From positions 3,942,486 to 4,006,485 of the forward strand of contig NZ_CP027433.1 in assembly GCF_002993285.1 (NCBI RefSeq): 64,000 nucleotides of DNA, given 5' to 3'. This document shows positions 27,738 through 39,147 of the stretch, in pieces. The stretch comes from Gordonia iterans (lineage in GTDB: Bacteria; Actinomycetota; Actinomycetes; Mycobacteriales; Mycobacteriaceae). The notes beneath the pieces were generated by a model. That model searched no databases. It saw only the letters and a list, made by a program, of their open reading frames with translations, and was not told the origin of the DNA. Position numbers and translations under genes: made by a program. Numbering within the stretch: position 1 is the first letter of the stretch; every line of letters starts with the position of its first letter.

Positions 27738-29452
27738 GCTGCGATCTCCTTGGTGTCGATGAGGACTGCGACGCCGGACGGCGACCAGATGAGGCGGCCG
27801 TGCTCGAAGTGCTGGACCAGGTTGTCGGTGCCGGGCACCTTCTCCTCAGCGGAGGTCGGCCAGCCGAGCGGACCCTGCTCGGAGCCGTTCGCTCGGTAGG
27901 CGTCGTAGATTCGGCCCCACACCGCCCAGCCGCGCGCGCTGCCGTTCTTCCGGAACAGGACGCCGCCCTCGAAGGCCTGCACCGCACCGTTGGTGACCAC
28001 GGTGTGCGCGAGGATCGGGAAGCCGAGCGGCCCCTGCTCCCACCGGTAGTCCGCACCCCAGGTCTCGAACAGACCGGACCCGGGGATCTGCGGGTCGGCG
28101 TGCGGGACGGCGAACGCCTGCCGGGTGCCGGTCTTCCAGTAGATGTGCCCTCGCTCGTACGGCACGAACCGGCCGACCTCGCGGCCGTCGCGGCGGATGA
28201 TCGTCTCTCCGGCGGCGCCGACCGGGGCCAGGCGCTTCCCGATCCACCCGGCGGCGCGGGCGGCCTCGGCGTCGATCAGGTTCGCCGGCACGCTGGCGGG
28301 CTGCACGAACGCGGCGACGTCGGCGGCGAACACGTCCCATGGGAATCCGCTGCCGACGTCGGTGTGGTTCCCGATCCCGAGCGCCTCGGTCACGTACTTG
28401 TGATCGGAGATCCCCGAGCCGCGCTTGTACGGGCCCGGACGCAGCACCTCGACCGAGATCCCGGCCTTGCGGGCCTCGCGGACGGCGATGTAGGCGGCGA
28501 CCCGGATGTCGTCGCGGCGCTTCAACCACTCCTCGCGCGACCACTCGGCGAAGCTGGCCGCGAAGCACAGGTTGATCGTGTAGGCGTTCGCGTCGAGCAC
28601 GCTCCACGACGCGCGTGAGGTGTCGACGATCTGGATGAGCTCGCCGCCCCCGAGGATGTAGTGGTAACTAGCCTGGTTGGCCGGGTTCTTGCAGTAGTTC
28701 GCCAGAGCGCGCGCACCGCCGGTCGACTGCGAGGTGTGCAACAGGAAGTTGATCGGTGACCTCGTGCGCGGCGAGTGTGACTGCCCGATATCCCGGGTCT
28801 CGGTGAACTTCGGGATCGCCGGGGCGGCCGGTGCCGGCGCGGGCGCCGGAGCAGTCGCCGCGGCCGCGGTGGAGTAGCTGTATCCCTTCGGCGGAATCAG
28901 CGACGCCAGCGAGTCCAGCGTCGCCCACCACCCGAACGGCGAGAAGCCCGGGTCGGCGACCCACACCTTCCGCCCTCCGACGTCGGAGTAGCCCATGATC
29001 GCGACGTAATGCCAGACCGTGCCGGTCCCGTAGTTCGGGGCGACCGTGGACGGCGCGGCGATCTTCCACCGATTCGATCGCGGGGAGACGATGTTCGCGA
29101 CCATGCCGTAGCCAGCGTCAATCGAGCGCCGCAGATGATTCCACAGCTGGTCCTTGAGTGCCTGCGTGGGCGGGTCCTTCGGGTACTCGACCGTGACCAT
29201 CTTCGCGGCCGGCGCATAGTCGTTGAGGACCCTGGTGACCTGCCCGATGTGGTCGGTGCCGTCGCCGTCGTCGTACACCTCGCCGCGGCCGTTGACGTTG
29301 CCCTCGTACCGCTCCAGGCGCAGCATGAGCTCGCGTTCGGACTTGACGATGCCGCGCGCGTTGAGGGCGATCTGCACCGACGCTGGTCCGCACCACCAGC
29401 CGGTCTCCTGCGGGACGATCTTGCGGTCGTAGGCGAGAACCTTCTCTGCCAT
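27734..29452 (-). CDS. Endolysin (C39-like peptidase, amidase and LGFP repeats)
   Basis: 572 residues in three parts. Residues 1-195 form a papain-like C39-type peptidase (QETGWWCGPASVQIAL with Gln15 and Cys21, VWHYVAIMGY with His148, ADPG with Asp167). After an Ala-Pro linker, residues 215-385 form a PGRP/amidase-2 domain (NFLLHTSQSTGG, HYILGGGELIQIVD, SDHKYVTEALG, HTDVGSGFPWD). The C-terminus has LGFP repeats (EQGPLGFPI, EQGPLGWPTSAEEKV) that bind mycolate cell walls. It should cut peptidoglycan at the peptide and at the muramoyl-alanine bond. ATG 29452 has GGAGG five bases before it. Confidence 0.92.
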   Translation of the reverse strand: MAEKVLAYDRKIVPQETGWWCGPASVQIALNARGIVKSERELMLRLERYEGNVNGRGEVYDDGDGTDHIGQVTRVLNDYAPAAKMVTVEYPKDPPTQALKDQLWNHLRRSIDAGYGMVANIVSPRSNRWKIAAPSTVAPNYGTGTVWHYVAIMGYSDVGGRKVWVADPGFSPFGWWATLDSLASLIPPKGYSYSTAAAATAPAPAPAPAAPAIPKFTETRDIGQSHSPRTRSPINFLLHTSQSTGGARALANYCKNPANQASYHYILGGGELIQIVDTSRASWSVLDANAYTINLCFAASFAEWSREEWLKRRDDIRVAAYIAVREARKAGISVEVLRPGPYKRGSGISDHKYVTEALGIGNHTDVGSGFPWDVFAADVAAFVQPASVPANLIDAEAARAAGWIGKRLAPVGAAGETIIRRDGREVGRFVPYERGHIYWKTGTRQAFAVPHADPQIPGSGLFETWGADYRWEQGPLGFPILAHTVVTNGAVQAFEGGVLFRKNGSARGWAVWGRIYDAYRANGSEQGPLGWPTSAEEKVPGTDNLVQHFEHGRLIWSPSGVAVLIDTKEIAA

Positions 29453-29532
29453 GGGGGCCTCCGGGTCGACGATGTCGCCCGGCCCACGGCCAGCAGCAGA
29501 TGACGTGCGCTGGAACGAGAACCGGGACCGAG

Positions 29533-29554
29533 CCCGGCCCCAACCGCCAGCAGC
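29533..29554 (-). promoter_or_regulatory. Repeated late-gene leader element, copy 1 (lysin)
   Basis: The minus strand carries GCTGGCGGTTGGGGCCGGG preceded by GCT, as at four other phage leaders. It ends 80 bases before the lysin ATG, farther than the other copies. CTGGC and GCCGG can pair around loop GGTTGGG. Confidence 0.7.
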
Positions 29555-29604
29555 ACTACGCATACCAGGGTAACCCGGCCTGCCCTGTCAGCTAATCGGA
29601 CGAC

Positions 29605-29760
29605 TCATCGTGTCGGCGTCGTCGGCAGAGCGTCGCGGAGCACGGCGTCGATCCGGTCGAGGCGCGCGAGGTCGCCGGGTGTGAGCGGTGCGGGTTCTTC
29701 GCGGGCGGCGAGGTCGCGGATCTGGTCGCCGATGGGCTGGGTGCGGGTGAAGTCGTCCAT
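29605..29760 (-). CDS. Small phage protein of 51 residues
   Basis: The frame MDDFTRTQPIGDQIRDLAAR...PLTPGDLARLDRIDAVLRDALP is short but has balanced amphipathic helical composition and strong G/C at third positions. It lies between the lysin leader and the zinc-ribbon gene. No Shine-Dalgarno is clear. The function is unknown. Confidence 0.5.
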   Translation of the reverse strand: MDDFTRTQPIGDQIRDLAAREEPAPLTPGDLARLDRIDAVLRDALPTTPTR

Positions 29761-29840
29761 GCAGGGTTAGACGCAGCGGCGAGCGGTTCGGTTCCATCGA
29801 ATCCGACTCAATGCATACATGTCCGGGCATACGGTGAGGC

Positions 29841-30026
29841 ATGGACGGTATCGAGGACCATGGCCTGATTGAGCGGTGTCCCGAGTGCGGCGTCGGCGTC
29901 GTCACGGAGAGTTCTCGCCCGCTCGGCGTTCGGGGATACGGATCCGGGCCCCGAGTATTCGAAGTGACTCAGACGTGCTCCGCCGGGTGCGGGTTCAGCA
30001 GGACGTCCAACCGCAAGGGGTGCTGA
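29841..30026 (+). CDS. Small zinc-ribbon protein, opposite to the late operon
   Basis: 61 residues with CPECG near the N-terminus and CSAGCGF near the C-terminus, a likely four-Cys zinc ribbon. It is read against the surrounding phage genes, which suggests an accessory gene. GTGAGG precedes ATG 29841. The function is unknown; a regulatory or nucleic-acid role is possible. Confidence 0.5.
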   Translation: MDGIEDHGLIERCPECGVGVVTESSRPLGVRGYGSGPRVFEVTQTCSAGCGFSRTSNRKGC

Positions 30027-30039
30027 GGCCGGGCGCAGG

Positions 30040-30195
30040 CTACAGTCCGGCGTCGTGTCGGCTGTATCGGCGCGAGAGTCCGAGCTGACGCTGCACGGCG
30101 ACGGGATCACGCTGGGCGCGTCCTTGTCCGCGGCGTTTGTGTGGCTTGCACATCGCGCAGCCTCGCCATGAGCGGGATGGATGGTGGTTGGGCAT
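30040..30195 (-). CDS. Small basic protein with CxxC motif
   Basis: 51 residues beginning MPNHHPSRSWRGCAMCKPHKRRGQGRAQRDP, rich in Arg, Lys and His with one CxxC. Similar small CKPHKRRG proteins occur in actinobacterial mobile DNA as far as I recall; their role is not known. ATG 30195 is preceded by GGAGGAC, and a TATCCT -10-like box lies just upstream. It follows a terminator, so it may have its own promoter. Confidence 0.55.
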   Translation of the reverse strand: MPNHHPSRSWRGCAMCKPHKRRGQGRAQRDPVAVQRQLGLSRRYSRHDAGL

Positions 30196-30225
30196 TCGGT
30201 CCTCCGGGTCCAAGGATACGACGAA

Positions 30226-30257
30226 AGCGGCCCCCAGACCGGAGTCTGAGGGCCGCT
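30226..30257 (-). terminator. Hairpin downstream of the methyltransferase gene
   Basis: AGCGGCCC (30226-30233) pairs with GGGCCGCT (30250-30257), with an inner CAGAC/GTCTG stem and loop CGGA. It lies 21 bases after the methyltransferase stop and should end its transcript. Confidence 0.7.
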
Positions 30258-30278
30258 CGTGCGCGTGTCTGGGGCGAT

Positions 30279-31950
<1,672 letters not shown>

Positions 31951-31976
31951 GAGATGCCCGCCGACGCGGTCAGGGA

Positions 31977-32342
31977 TCAGCCGACGAACCGGCGACGCGG
32001 TGTGACGGTGGTCGGCAGCGCCCCTTCAGAGTTCACGGTGATCCCCGGGGTGAGTTTCTCCCCGACCAGGAACGTGCTGCCGTTCCAGATCCCGTAGTGG
32101 GTGCACGACGTCGACGCCGGGATCGTGAACGCGACCGGGGTGCCGACGCATTCGGCGGTCGGGCGTCCGGTCTCCGGGTCGGCGGGGCCGTCGACGGCGG
32201 CCGCCCACGTCGTCGTCCCTTCGAGGGACCCGATGCGGTTGGCGCCGGTGGTGCCGGGGTCGCCGGAGTGCACGGTGATCTTCGCTCCGAGTGCGGCGAT
32301 CGCTTCGGCGCATGCCCGTCGGTGAGGTGCTGTGTAGGCCAT
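31977..32342 (-). CDS. Phage tail-associated protein (putative)
   Basis: 121 residues, MAYTAPHRRACAEAIAALGAKITVHSGDPGTTGANRIG..., with a C-terminal YGIWNGSTFLVGEKLTPGITVNSEG segment. The beta-rich composition resembles small proteins coded near tail fibres in actinophages. ATG 32342 is chosen over ATG 32348 because AAGGA is correctly spaced only for the former. It is the last gene of the tail block before the methyltransferase. Confidence 0.65.
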   Translation of the reverse strand: MAYTAPHRRACAEAIAALGAKITVHSGDPGTTGANRIGSLEGTTTWAAAVDGPADPETGRPTAECVGTPVAFTIPASTSCTHYGIWNGSTFLVGEKLTPGITVNSEGALPTTVTPRRRFVG

Positions 32343-32344
32343 GG

Positions 32345-32590
32345 TCATCCTTCTTTCTGTGCGAGGTATCCGTGCTCGGTGAGCACGAGTCTGTAGGTGT
32401 GGTCGGTGCGGTCGTCGGTCTGCCGCAGGTCTAGGAGGTCGCCGCGGCGTCGTGCCTGCAAGGTCGGATGGTTGGTGACTGCGCGGTAGGCGGTGCCGCG
32501 GGCGTCGCACCAGTCGCGGTCGACACCGAAACGGGACGGCCACCACCCGTCACCGTCGGGTGGATCTTCTACATCCAGAAGCGGATCCAT
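32345..32590 (-). CDS. Small phage protein of 81 residues
   Basis: A charged protein with RDWCDARGTAYRAVTNHPTLQARRRGDLLDLRQ and a C-terminal YRLVLTEHGYLAQ segment. The pattern hints at a small winged-helix fold but I cannot assign a family. Its start overlaps the end of the glycine-rich tail gene upstream, and it is followed closely by the next tail-associated gene. Confidence 0.6.
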   Translation of the reverse strand: MDPLLDVEDPPDGDGWWPSRFGVDRDWCDARGTAYRAVTNHPTLQARRRGDLLDLRQTDDRTDHTYRLVLTEHGYLAQKEG

Positions 32591-33684
32591 GCCTGTCCCC
32601 TTCCTCCTGCTCGGCCCGATCCTGGCGAACCCGGCCAGACGGCTCCGCCGCCACCACGCCCACCGCTCCCTGGGATGTTCGCGGTATCACCGGTCGAGGG
32701 GCCGCCACCGGGGTAGTTGACGCCGTTGTAGATCAGGTGCGCCGGTGTGGACCCGCCGGCGTTGCCGCCCTGGGCGGCCTGCCCGTCCCGGTCCGTGCCG
32801 AGGAGATCGGGCTGGCCGGAACCTCCGACTCCGCCGGCCCCGGTGATCGAGGGGCCGCCGGTGACCGCGATGGTGGTGGATCCGCCGGTGCCGCCGGTGT
32901 CCCCGCCGCCGGTCCCGCCGGTCCCGACGGTGACCGACAGTTTCGCCCAGCCGTTGCGGCTTTCGCCGCGGTCCCAGGTGGTCGCATTCCAGTGCCCGCC
33001 GCGCCCGCCCTGGCCGGGCCAGCCCGGAAAGCCCTGCCCGCCGCGTGACCCGCCGCCGCCGGCGCCGAGGACGACGGCGTCGATGTACCGCACCCACGGC
33101 GGGATGGACACGGTGGCCGTCGTCGTGGTGTAGGCGATGGACACGGCAGCGACAGGCACGACCGCGAAACTCCCGTCGACTGCACCCGCGGCACCCCACG
33201 GCGCAGCACCAGCGAGAGGACCGGCGACGACAGAGGAGCCCAGCGCACCGAGCCCAGAGGCCACGGCGGCGAGCTCGACGTCGGCGAGCACACCGGAGAT
33301 CTGTCCGTGCCCGTCGATGAGTCCGCCGGTGTGCGCGGCGACCAGACCGGGCACCTGGCCGCCGAGGCCGATGACCGGCACGCCGGCGACTGCGGCCGCG
33401 AGCTCGGCGACGTCGATGCCGTGGCCGGTGGCGAGCGCCATCAGGTCCCACACGTCGGCGTCGGCGGGCAGCAGGGTCGCGTGCTCGACGCCGTATCCGA
33501 CGGCGAGGGCGTCGGGTGCTGCGGTGAGGAGGCCGTCGAGCGGGCCGTGGCCGTCGATGACGCCGGTCGCCGACGGCATGCTCGTCCAGCCGCGCACCGG
33601 ATCCCGCGGCACCGCGGGCGGCCCTGCGGGTGCCCACCCGGCGACCGGGCGGGGGACGGTGGGTGTTGGTTCAGGAGTCCACAT
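32569..33684 (-). CDS. Glycine-rich minor tail protein
   Basis: 371 residues. The first half is Ala/Gly/Val-rich with DGHG repeats (VIDGHGPLDGLL, LIDGHGQISGVL). The second half begins WVRYIDAVVLGAGGGG and has many GG, GGTG and GGSG stretches, ending RAGGRGQAWIRFW, the mark of the glycine-rich domain found in actinophage minor tail proteins. It probably forms part of the tail tip or fibre that contacts the host. A second glycine-rich tail protein is coded just upstream. Confidence 0.75.
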   Translation of the reverse strand: MWTPEPTPTVPRPVAGWAPAGPPAVPRDPVRGWTSMPSATGVIDGHGPLDGLLTAAPDALAVGYGVEHATLLPADADVWDLMALATGHGIDVAELAAAVAGVPVIGLGGQVPGLVAAHTGGLIDGHGQISGVLADVELAAVASGLGALGSSVVAGPLAGAAPWGAAGAVDGSFAVVPVAAVSIAYTTTTATVSIPPWVRYIDAVVLGAGGGGSRGGQGFPGWPGQGGRGGHWNATTWDRGESRNGWAKLSVTVGTGGTGGGDTGGTGGSTTIAVTGGPSITGAGGVGGSGQPDLLGTDRDGQAAQGGNAGGSTPAHLIYNGVNYPGGGPSTGDTANIPGSGGRGGGGAVWPGSPGSGRAGGRGQAWIRFWM

Positions 33685-33690
33685 CGCCGG

Positions 33691-35010
33691 TCACCACTGC
33701 AGGTACAGCGCGACGCCGCCGTCGTTGTTCGGCAGGCCGAGCCCGTGATCGAACGTCGTCACCCCGAAGCTGGTCTTGCCGTTCGAGATCTCCGTCCCGT
33801 CGCACGAACTGACACCACCGAACACGCACGCTGTCCCGTTCCCGCCATTCTGGCCAGAGCCGCCGTTGCCGCCGTTCGATCCGTAGCTGACGCCGTTGGA
33901 CCCCGAGCTGCCGTTCGATCCTTTGCTGCCCGCCTTACCTCCGGAGACTTGAAGCTGAGCCTGCATGACGTGGAGCTGAATGAAGGTTGCCGGTGTTCCC
34001 TTCCCGCCCGAGCCGCCAGAGCCACCGTCGCCGCCCGAGCCGCCAGCGCCACGGTACGAGGGAGGGTTGGCGTAAGGAGCGCCGCTGTGGGTGCGACCAC
34101 TTCCGCCGCTGCTGCCGTTGCTGCCGCTGCCGCCGCTGGTCGGGGTTGCGGGGTTACACGCACCTCGTCCACCGTCACCACCGGATCCGCCGCGCCCGCC
34201 GTCGCCGCCATCGTCGCCACGGACATTCGAGTTGGTGTTGGAGGTCCTCTCCTGCCCATCCCGGCCGTCGCCGCCATCACCACCGTCACCGCCGTCACCT
34301 CCGCCGCCGCCGAAGATCCATGCCCGGCAGTACCGAACATCCGTAGGGCGATCCCAGGTCGCCGATCCGGACAGGCCGGGGATGACGTCCCAGGTCGCGT
34401 TGTTGATGACGGCCTCGCGGTACTTCGCGTCGCTGATCGGGATCGTGGTCGATGCGCCCCAGCCGAAGAACCCACGGCGCGCGTCGGCGAACCAGCACCA
34501 GCCCGCGAGACTGTTGCACACGAGCGCCTTTCCGTTCGTCGGGAAGGAGTTGCCGAAGAGATCACCGGTCGACAGCAGTTCCACACCGGAGAGGAAGTCG
34601 ACCTGGTAAGTGATGGTCACCTGGTTCGACAGCAGCCCAGACGGTACGCATTCGAGGTACACGTTCGTCCACCGGTCGGCGGGCATCTCTGTGGTCGCGG
34701 TCTTCGTCGTCGCGCTCCCGGAGTTCGGTCGCGCGGTCACGGTGATCGTCGACCCGCTGCGGCTGATCTGCACCGTGTTCGCACCCGAAGCGCCGCCGAG
34801 CTGACAGGTGCCGCCGTCGCCGACGAACACCGACAGGACGAACTTCCGGGACTCGCTGTTGGAGATCGAGAATGAGCCGCCCTCGCCCTGGATCCGCTGC
34901 GACCCGGACTTGCCGACCAGCCACTTCGAGGCCTGGTTGACCGGCTTCTCCCACAGGGCAGGGTCGGCACCGCCGCGGTTGTTCCATGATCTGCGCAGTA
35001 GGAAGCCCAT
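33691..35010 (-). CDS. Glycine-rich minor tail protein, collagen-like
   Basis: 439 residues. After a beta-rich N-terminal region (about 1-230) comes a phrase [18 protein letters not shown] and a long tract of GGD, GGS and GSN triplets (about 235-405) interrupted by a [12 protein letters not shown] strand. Such tracts form polyglycine-II-like bundles in some phage adhesins. The C-terminus ([22 protein letters not shown]) is probably the exposed tip. It is coupled to the upstream 603-residue tail gene (TGATG). Confidence 0.75.
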   Translation of the reverse strand: MGFLLRRSWNNRGGADPALWEKPVNQASKWLVGKSGSQRIQGEGGSFSISNSESRKFVLSVFVGDGGTCQLGGASGANTVQISRSGSTITVTARPNSGSATTKTATTEMPADRWTNVYLECVPSGLLSNQVTITYQVDFLSGVELLSTGDLFGNSFPTNGKALVCNSLAGWCWFADARRGFFGWGASTTIPISDAKYREAVINNATWDVIPGLSGSATWDRPTDVRYCRAWIFGGGGGDGGDGGDGGDGRDGQERTSNTNSNVRGDDGGDGGRGGSGGDGGRGACNPATPTSGGSGSNGSSGGSGRTHSGAPYANPPSYRGAGGSGGDGGSGGSGGKGTPATFIQLHVMQAQLQVSGGKAGSKGSNGSSGSNGVSYGSNGGNGGSGQNGGNGTACVFGGVSSCDGTEISNGKTSFGVTTFDHGLGLPNNDGGVALYLQW

Positions 35011-36821
35011 CAGACGTATGCCCCCATCACCGACACGCTCATGTTCGCTGCCTGCGACGTCGCCGTGGTCACCCAGAACGTGATCCGGTCGTACTTCGCC
35101 ACGCTCAGGTTCAGACCCGTGACGTTCTTCGAGTTCGTGCCGCCCGTCCAGTCCTCGGTCCGGATCGTCGACCCGTTCTTGCGGACCTCGACCGTCAGCT
35201 TCGATCCGCTACCGGTAGAGACGTGGTCGGACGAGTAGAAGCTGAGGTCGGTGATCTTCCCACTGAACGGCATGCCGAAGCCGAGGGGGATGTCGTTCGG
35301 GCCGGTCGTCACCGGGCCCGACGCGACGAGCACCTCCTGCCCCCACTTCGTGCCGCCGTCACCGAAGATGTTCGCGATGGTCTGGTTGATCGCCGCCGAG
35401 ATCGCCGCCATGATCGCCGCCGCGTAAGCGCCGGTGTTGTTCATGCCCTCGATCACCGCGTTCACCGCGGCCGTCGTCGCGCCCTCGATCCCGTCCAGGG
35501 CCTCGGTGATGTCTTCGCCGACCTGCTCGGCCCACGACTGGATCCCGGCCAGCGCGGTGTCCGATCCGGTGTAGTCCCCGGTCAACGCTTCGAGCAGGCC
35601 ACCGAAGTTCGCCGCGAGGTTCGCCAGCGTGTCGGCCAGACCGGTGATCTTGCCCTGCGGAATCATCCCCAACCGGCTCGCCGGATTCGCCAGAAGATCC
35701 CCGATCAGGTCGGCGAGCTGGCCGGCGCGCGCCTCGGTATCGCCACGCCACGCGTCGATCTCATCGGACAGGTCGCTGATCTTGTCGAACAGGCCACCGA
35801 GCGCGGGGAGACCGAGGGCGCCGAGGAGTTGATCGACCAGTGTCTCGAGCCAGTCACCGAGTGCGGTCAGCGCGGCTTCGAGGCCGTCGACCATGCGCTG
35901 CGGCATCCGCCCGACGTGCGCCAGGAGCATGTCATCGAAATGCACGCGGCCCGCGGTCACCGCGCCGGTGACGACGATCTGGACGCGCACGTATCGGACA
36001 CCGGCCGGGACCGTCCAGTTGCCCTCCATCGCCACCCACGACGACCCCGACGAGGCCGCCGGAGACGACACCGACCCCAACGTCGTCGACGACACCAGCA
36101 CCTCGTCGGCGTCGAACGCGGCGATCCGCACGGCGAAGCACTCGCCCGCCCCCGCCGTCACACCGGACCAGCGTGCGTGCCCGCCCACGCGGAGCTTCTG
36201 CCCCTGGCGCACCTCGTGCCGCTCCGACAGCAGAGTCCGGTCGGTCCCGTCGGCGTCGGTGTACACCGCCCCGGCCGCCGTGCGACCGGTCGCCTCATCC
36301 CAGAACCACGTCCCGTCGCCTTCGACCGAGACTGCGCCCTCAAACGACGGGTTCCACAGGATGTTGACGATCTCGTCCGTCGCCGACCCGACCGGCCACA
36401 GATCCGGCAGGCCACCGAGCACCGCACCCACCAGACCACCAAGACCAGCCGCCCACGACTGGATCTGCAGCAACGCCGAATCGCCACCGGTGTAGTCGCC
36501 CAGCAGCGCGTCGAGAAGATCCTTCAACGGTCCGGTGACCTGAGACCGGATGTCGACGATCTCCTCGAACACCCGCTCAGCGATGTTGTCGAACGTGATC
36601 GACTCGGTGCCCTCGACGACGGACTCCTCGGCAGCGTCGATGATCGGTCCGGCGACACCGTCGAGCATCCACGCGACGACCGGCCCGAGCGGCCCGCCGA
36701 CCCCGTTCATCCGGCCCTGCAAGAACTGGGCGCGGGACTGCGCCGCAGCAGCCGAGATCCCGTCGCCCGCGTTGACGGCGTCGGGCCGCTGGTTGGGATT
36801 GCTCAGGTTCGGTGAGGTCAT
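35010..36821 (-). CDS. Minor tail protein (large)
   Basis: 603 residues with several parts: helical repeats containing [22 protein letters not shown] and a second [22 protein letters not shown], so a segment is duplicated; a beta-rich [23 protein letters not shown]...[25 protein letters not shown] region typical of carbohydrate-binding modules; and a C-terminal beta domain ([22 protein letters not shown]). It likely sits at the tail tip and binds cell-surface glycans. Overlaps with both neighbours show tight coupling. Confidence 0.8.
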   Translation of the reverse strand: MTSPNLSNPNQRPDAVNAGDGISAAAAQSRAQFLQGRMNGVGGPLGPVVAWMLDGVAGPIIDAAEESVVEGTESITFDNIAERVFEEIVDIRSQVTGPLKDLLDALLGDYTGGDSALLQIQSWAAGLGGLVGAVLGGLPDLWPVGSATDEIVNILWNPSFEGAVSVEGDGTWFWDEATGRTAAGAVYTDADGTDRTLLSERHEVRQGQKLRVGGHARWSGVTAGAGECFAVRIAAFDADEVLVSSTTLGSVSSPAASSGSSWVAMEGNWTVPAGVRYVRVQIVVTGAVTAGRVHFDDMLLAHVGRMPQRMVDGLEAALTALGDWLETLVDQLLGALGLPALGGLFDKISDLSDEIDAWRGDTEARAGQLADLIGDLLANPASRLGMIPQGKITGLADTLANLAANFGGLLEALTGDYTGSDTALAGIQSWAEQVGEDITEALDGIEGATTAAVNAVIEGMNNTGAYAAAIMAAISAAINQTIANIFGDGGTKWGQEVLVASGPVTTGPNDIPLGFGMPFSGKITDLSFYSSDHVSTGSGSKLTVEVRKNGSTIRTEDWTGGTNSKNVTGLNLSVAKYDRITFWVTTATSQAANMSVSVMGAYV

Positions 36822-37372
36822 GACGCGGCCTCACGTCGGGCCTTCTTCGCACGGGCGTAGCGGCGGGCCTGCGCCGGGGTGACCATCACCGTGCTGCCGT
36901 CGGCCTTGCGGTACGGCACCAGCGGGTCGTCGCCGGCCGTCTCCTGCGGGGTGAGGCCGAGGGCGTTCACGACCTGGCGGCGCTGCCCCGGCGCGAGCTG
37001 GCCGAGGACCTGCCGGGCCGCGGCCACCGCCGGCGACTCGGGGTCCGGCTCCGGATCGGGCTCGTCGATCGGCACCCACTCCCCCGCCGCCGACAGCATG
37101 GCGACGCCCATACCGGCGTGCGGGGGCCGGTACTTGATCGTCCGCAGCTCCGGATGGTGACGGAAGCCGCAGTCCCACAGTCGCCGCGAGATCCAGCGAA
37201 TCAGGGGAATCGGCATCCCGAGTGGCGCACCCTTCATGTGCGGCAGCCCCGCGAACGCCCACACCGCGAAGTCGTCGGGATCGTCGAAGTCGGTGGTCTC
37301 GTACCGCGGGAACTCCGGCGCAACCACATTCCCGGACCGCTTCGCTGATCGCTTCTTTCCGCGTTTCGTCAT
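36818..37372 (-). CDS. Phage tail-region protein, DUF2744/gp29-like
   Basis: 184 residues. A Lys/Arg-rich N-terminus (MTKRGKKRSAKRSGN) is followed by FAVWAFAGLPHMKGAPLGMPIPLIRWISRRLWDCGFRHHPELRTIKYRPP, which I recall from the conserved gene between tail-tip genes of actinophages (DUF2744). The C-terminus is helical and basic (TPAQARRYARAKKARRE). Its function is unknown. Coupling: TAATG with the gene upstream and ATGA with the gene downstream. Confidence 0.7.
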   Translation of the reverse strand: MTKRGKKRSAKRSGNVVAPEFPRYETTDFDDPDDFAVWAFAGLPHMKGAPLGMPIPLIRWISRRLWDCGFRHHPELRTIKYRPPHAGMGVAMLSAAGEWVPIDEPDPEPDPESPAVAAARQVLGQLAPGQRRQVVNALGLTPQETAGDDPLVPYRKADGSTVMVTPAQARRYARAKKARREAAS

Positions 37373-39147
37373 TACGCCGCCAATCCGAGATCGTGCAATT
37401 GAGTCACCGTTTCCTTAATGCGTCCCACCGCTGTCATGAACGGGTCGGAGTCCTTTTCCCCACCGATCACGACATCCCATTCCGGGTGGAAGGTGGTTTC
37501 ATCGGCCGAAAGGGTGAGCTTGATGATCCGGTCGAGCCACACCCGCCCCGAGGTGTCGCCCGGCTCCGTGGTGCCGACACGATCGGACAGCCACATGTGG
37601 CCGACGCCGTTGTCTCCGACCATCCACGGGCAGGCGTCGATGATCTTCACTTCGTGCGTGAACCGCCGGCGGGTGGCCCACAGGCCGGTGCGGATCGCCA
37701 TCAGACTCGCGAGGGTGTACGCCTGATCGGCGCCGTCCTGGAAGAACTCGAAGTAGCGGTCCCATCCGGCGTTCTGCGCCCGCTGGAAGCTCTTGGTCGC
37801 CGTCCACGCGAGGATCGTGTTCTCGTAGAACGGTTTCAGCAGCGTGTCGATCGCGCCGCCGATGGACCCGACGCCGTATCCCTGAACGGTGAGATTGTCG
37901 CCGACAATGTCGCCGATCGCCTGAATGATCGCCGAGATCGCCTCATTCACGCCCGGCATCGATTTACCGCCGGTAAGGATCTGGATTCCCTTAGCGGGAC
38001 GAATACCGAAGTCAGCAGACAGGACCCCCGGCGTGATGCCAGGTTGAAGGATCACGTACGGCATCGACCGGTGCGTGCTCTTCACGCCGATCTGGAGGTA
38101 CTCGTCGGGCATGGGCTGCCCGGACACCGACACCAGCGTGGTGTCGATGAAGTCGGAGGCGAACTCGCGGACCGTGTGCTGCAGCCCGGTGAACAGATTC
38201 CCGCGCTCGCTGGTACCGCCGTGGTACCGGCCCGACTTGTCGACGATCGAGATAACCAGCGTGCCGTGCCGCAGGCCCGCGCCCGGCCACGGCTCGTCGT
38301 CGCCCTCGAGCCAGCGGTCGCACTGCACCGACAGTTCGGCGTCGGCCAGAATCGCAGCGAACGCGTCGTGCCAAGTCTTCATCCGGATGATCGGCATCGA
38401 CCACAGCGCCCCGCCGATCGCGGAGAGCTCGAACGAGCGCGGGTTGACCACGACCGGCCACTCGGACAGGTCCAGGCCGGGACCGTACTGAGAGAAGTCG
38501 AGCGGATCGTCCGGGAGCGTGATCAGGGAGTTGTGCTCGCGATGCAGGTTCATCATCAGCGTCGCCAGACCGCACCAGTCCGACGGGCCGACCATCATCC
38601 ACGCCTTGCCCTGCAGCGCCGCCGGCGACCACGGGGTCGGCCAGCAGTAGATCCACTTGAGCTTCTCGTAGTCGTGGCACCACGTCGCGACGACGATCTG
38701 GTCGCCGGTGCTCGTCTCCTCCACGTGCACGTCGTCGAGGCAGCCACCCCACCGGCCGCCGACGTAGTCGGCGGTGATGAACGGAGCCTCACCCTCGCCC
38801 CGCTCGACGCGCCCCCAGATGTCGACGAGCCAGCGCGCCTCCGGCGCCTCGGCCAGGTGGGTCGTCGAGCCCATCCCCGTGTCGTTCTCGACCCACTCGA
38901 AGCTGTATGCCAGCGGGTCCCCCACGATGTGCGCCAGAGCCCACTCCGAGGTGTGCAGGCGGATGACCGGGGTGTCGCGTCGGGCGCGTTCCTCCGACCG
39001 GCGAGCACGCTCGGTAGCGGCCAGGATCGCGTCACACTCGGCGAGCAACTCCTCAGGCGTCATCGGCGGCGGCGTCTCGGCGTCGGCGGCCAGACGTGCC
39101 CGCTCAGCGAGGTAGGTCTTCGACTCTGCGGTCGCGAACAGGCTCAT
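37372..39147 (-). CDS. Minor tail protein, Gp37-like
   Basis: 591 residues, second after the tape measure. Conserved-looking segments are WLVDIWGRVERGEGEAPFITADYVGGRWGG, YEKLKWIYCWPTPWSPAALQGKAWMMVGPSDWCG and GSIGGAIDTLLKPFYENTILAW, the last similar to tail proteins named Gp37-like in Rhodococcus and Gordonia phages. It probably forms the baseplate hub below the distal tail protein. ATG 39147 overlaps the previous stop (TGATG) and replaces a five-residue longer start. Confidence 0.78.
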   Translation of the reverse strand: MSLFATAESKTYLAERARLAADAETPPPMTPEELLAECDAILAATERARRSEERARRDTPVIRLHTSEWALAHIVGDPLAYSFEWVENDTGMGSTTHLAEAPEARWLVDIWGRVERGEGEAPFITADYVGGRWGGCLDDVHVEETSTGDQIVVATWCHDYEKLKWIYCWPTPWSPAALQGKAWMMVGPSDWCGLATLMMNLHREHNSLITLPDDPLDFSQYGPGLDLSEWPVVVNPRSFELSAIGGALWSMPIIRMKTWHDAFAAILADAELSVQCDRWLEGDDEPWPGAGLRHGTLVISIVDKSGRYHGGTSERGNLFTGLQHTVREFASDFIDTTLVSVSGQPMPDEYLQIGVKSTHRSMPYVILQPGITPGVLSADFGIRPAKGIQILTGGKSMPGVNEAISAIIQAIGDIVGDNLTVQGYGVGSIGGAIDTLLKPFYENTILAWTATKSFQRAQNAGWDRYFEFFQDGADQAYTLASLMAIRTGLWATRRRFTHEVKIIDACPWMVGDNGVGHMWLSDRVGTTEPGDTSGRVWLDRIIKLTLSADETTFHPEWDVVIGGEKDSDPFMTAVGRIKETVTQLHDLGLAA

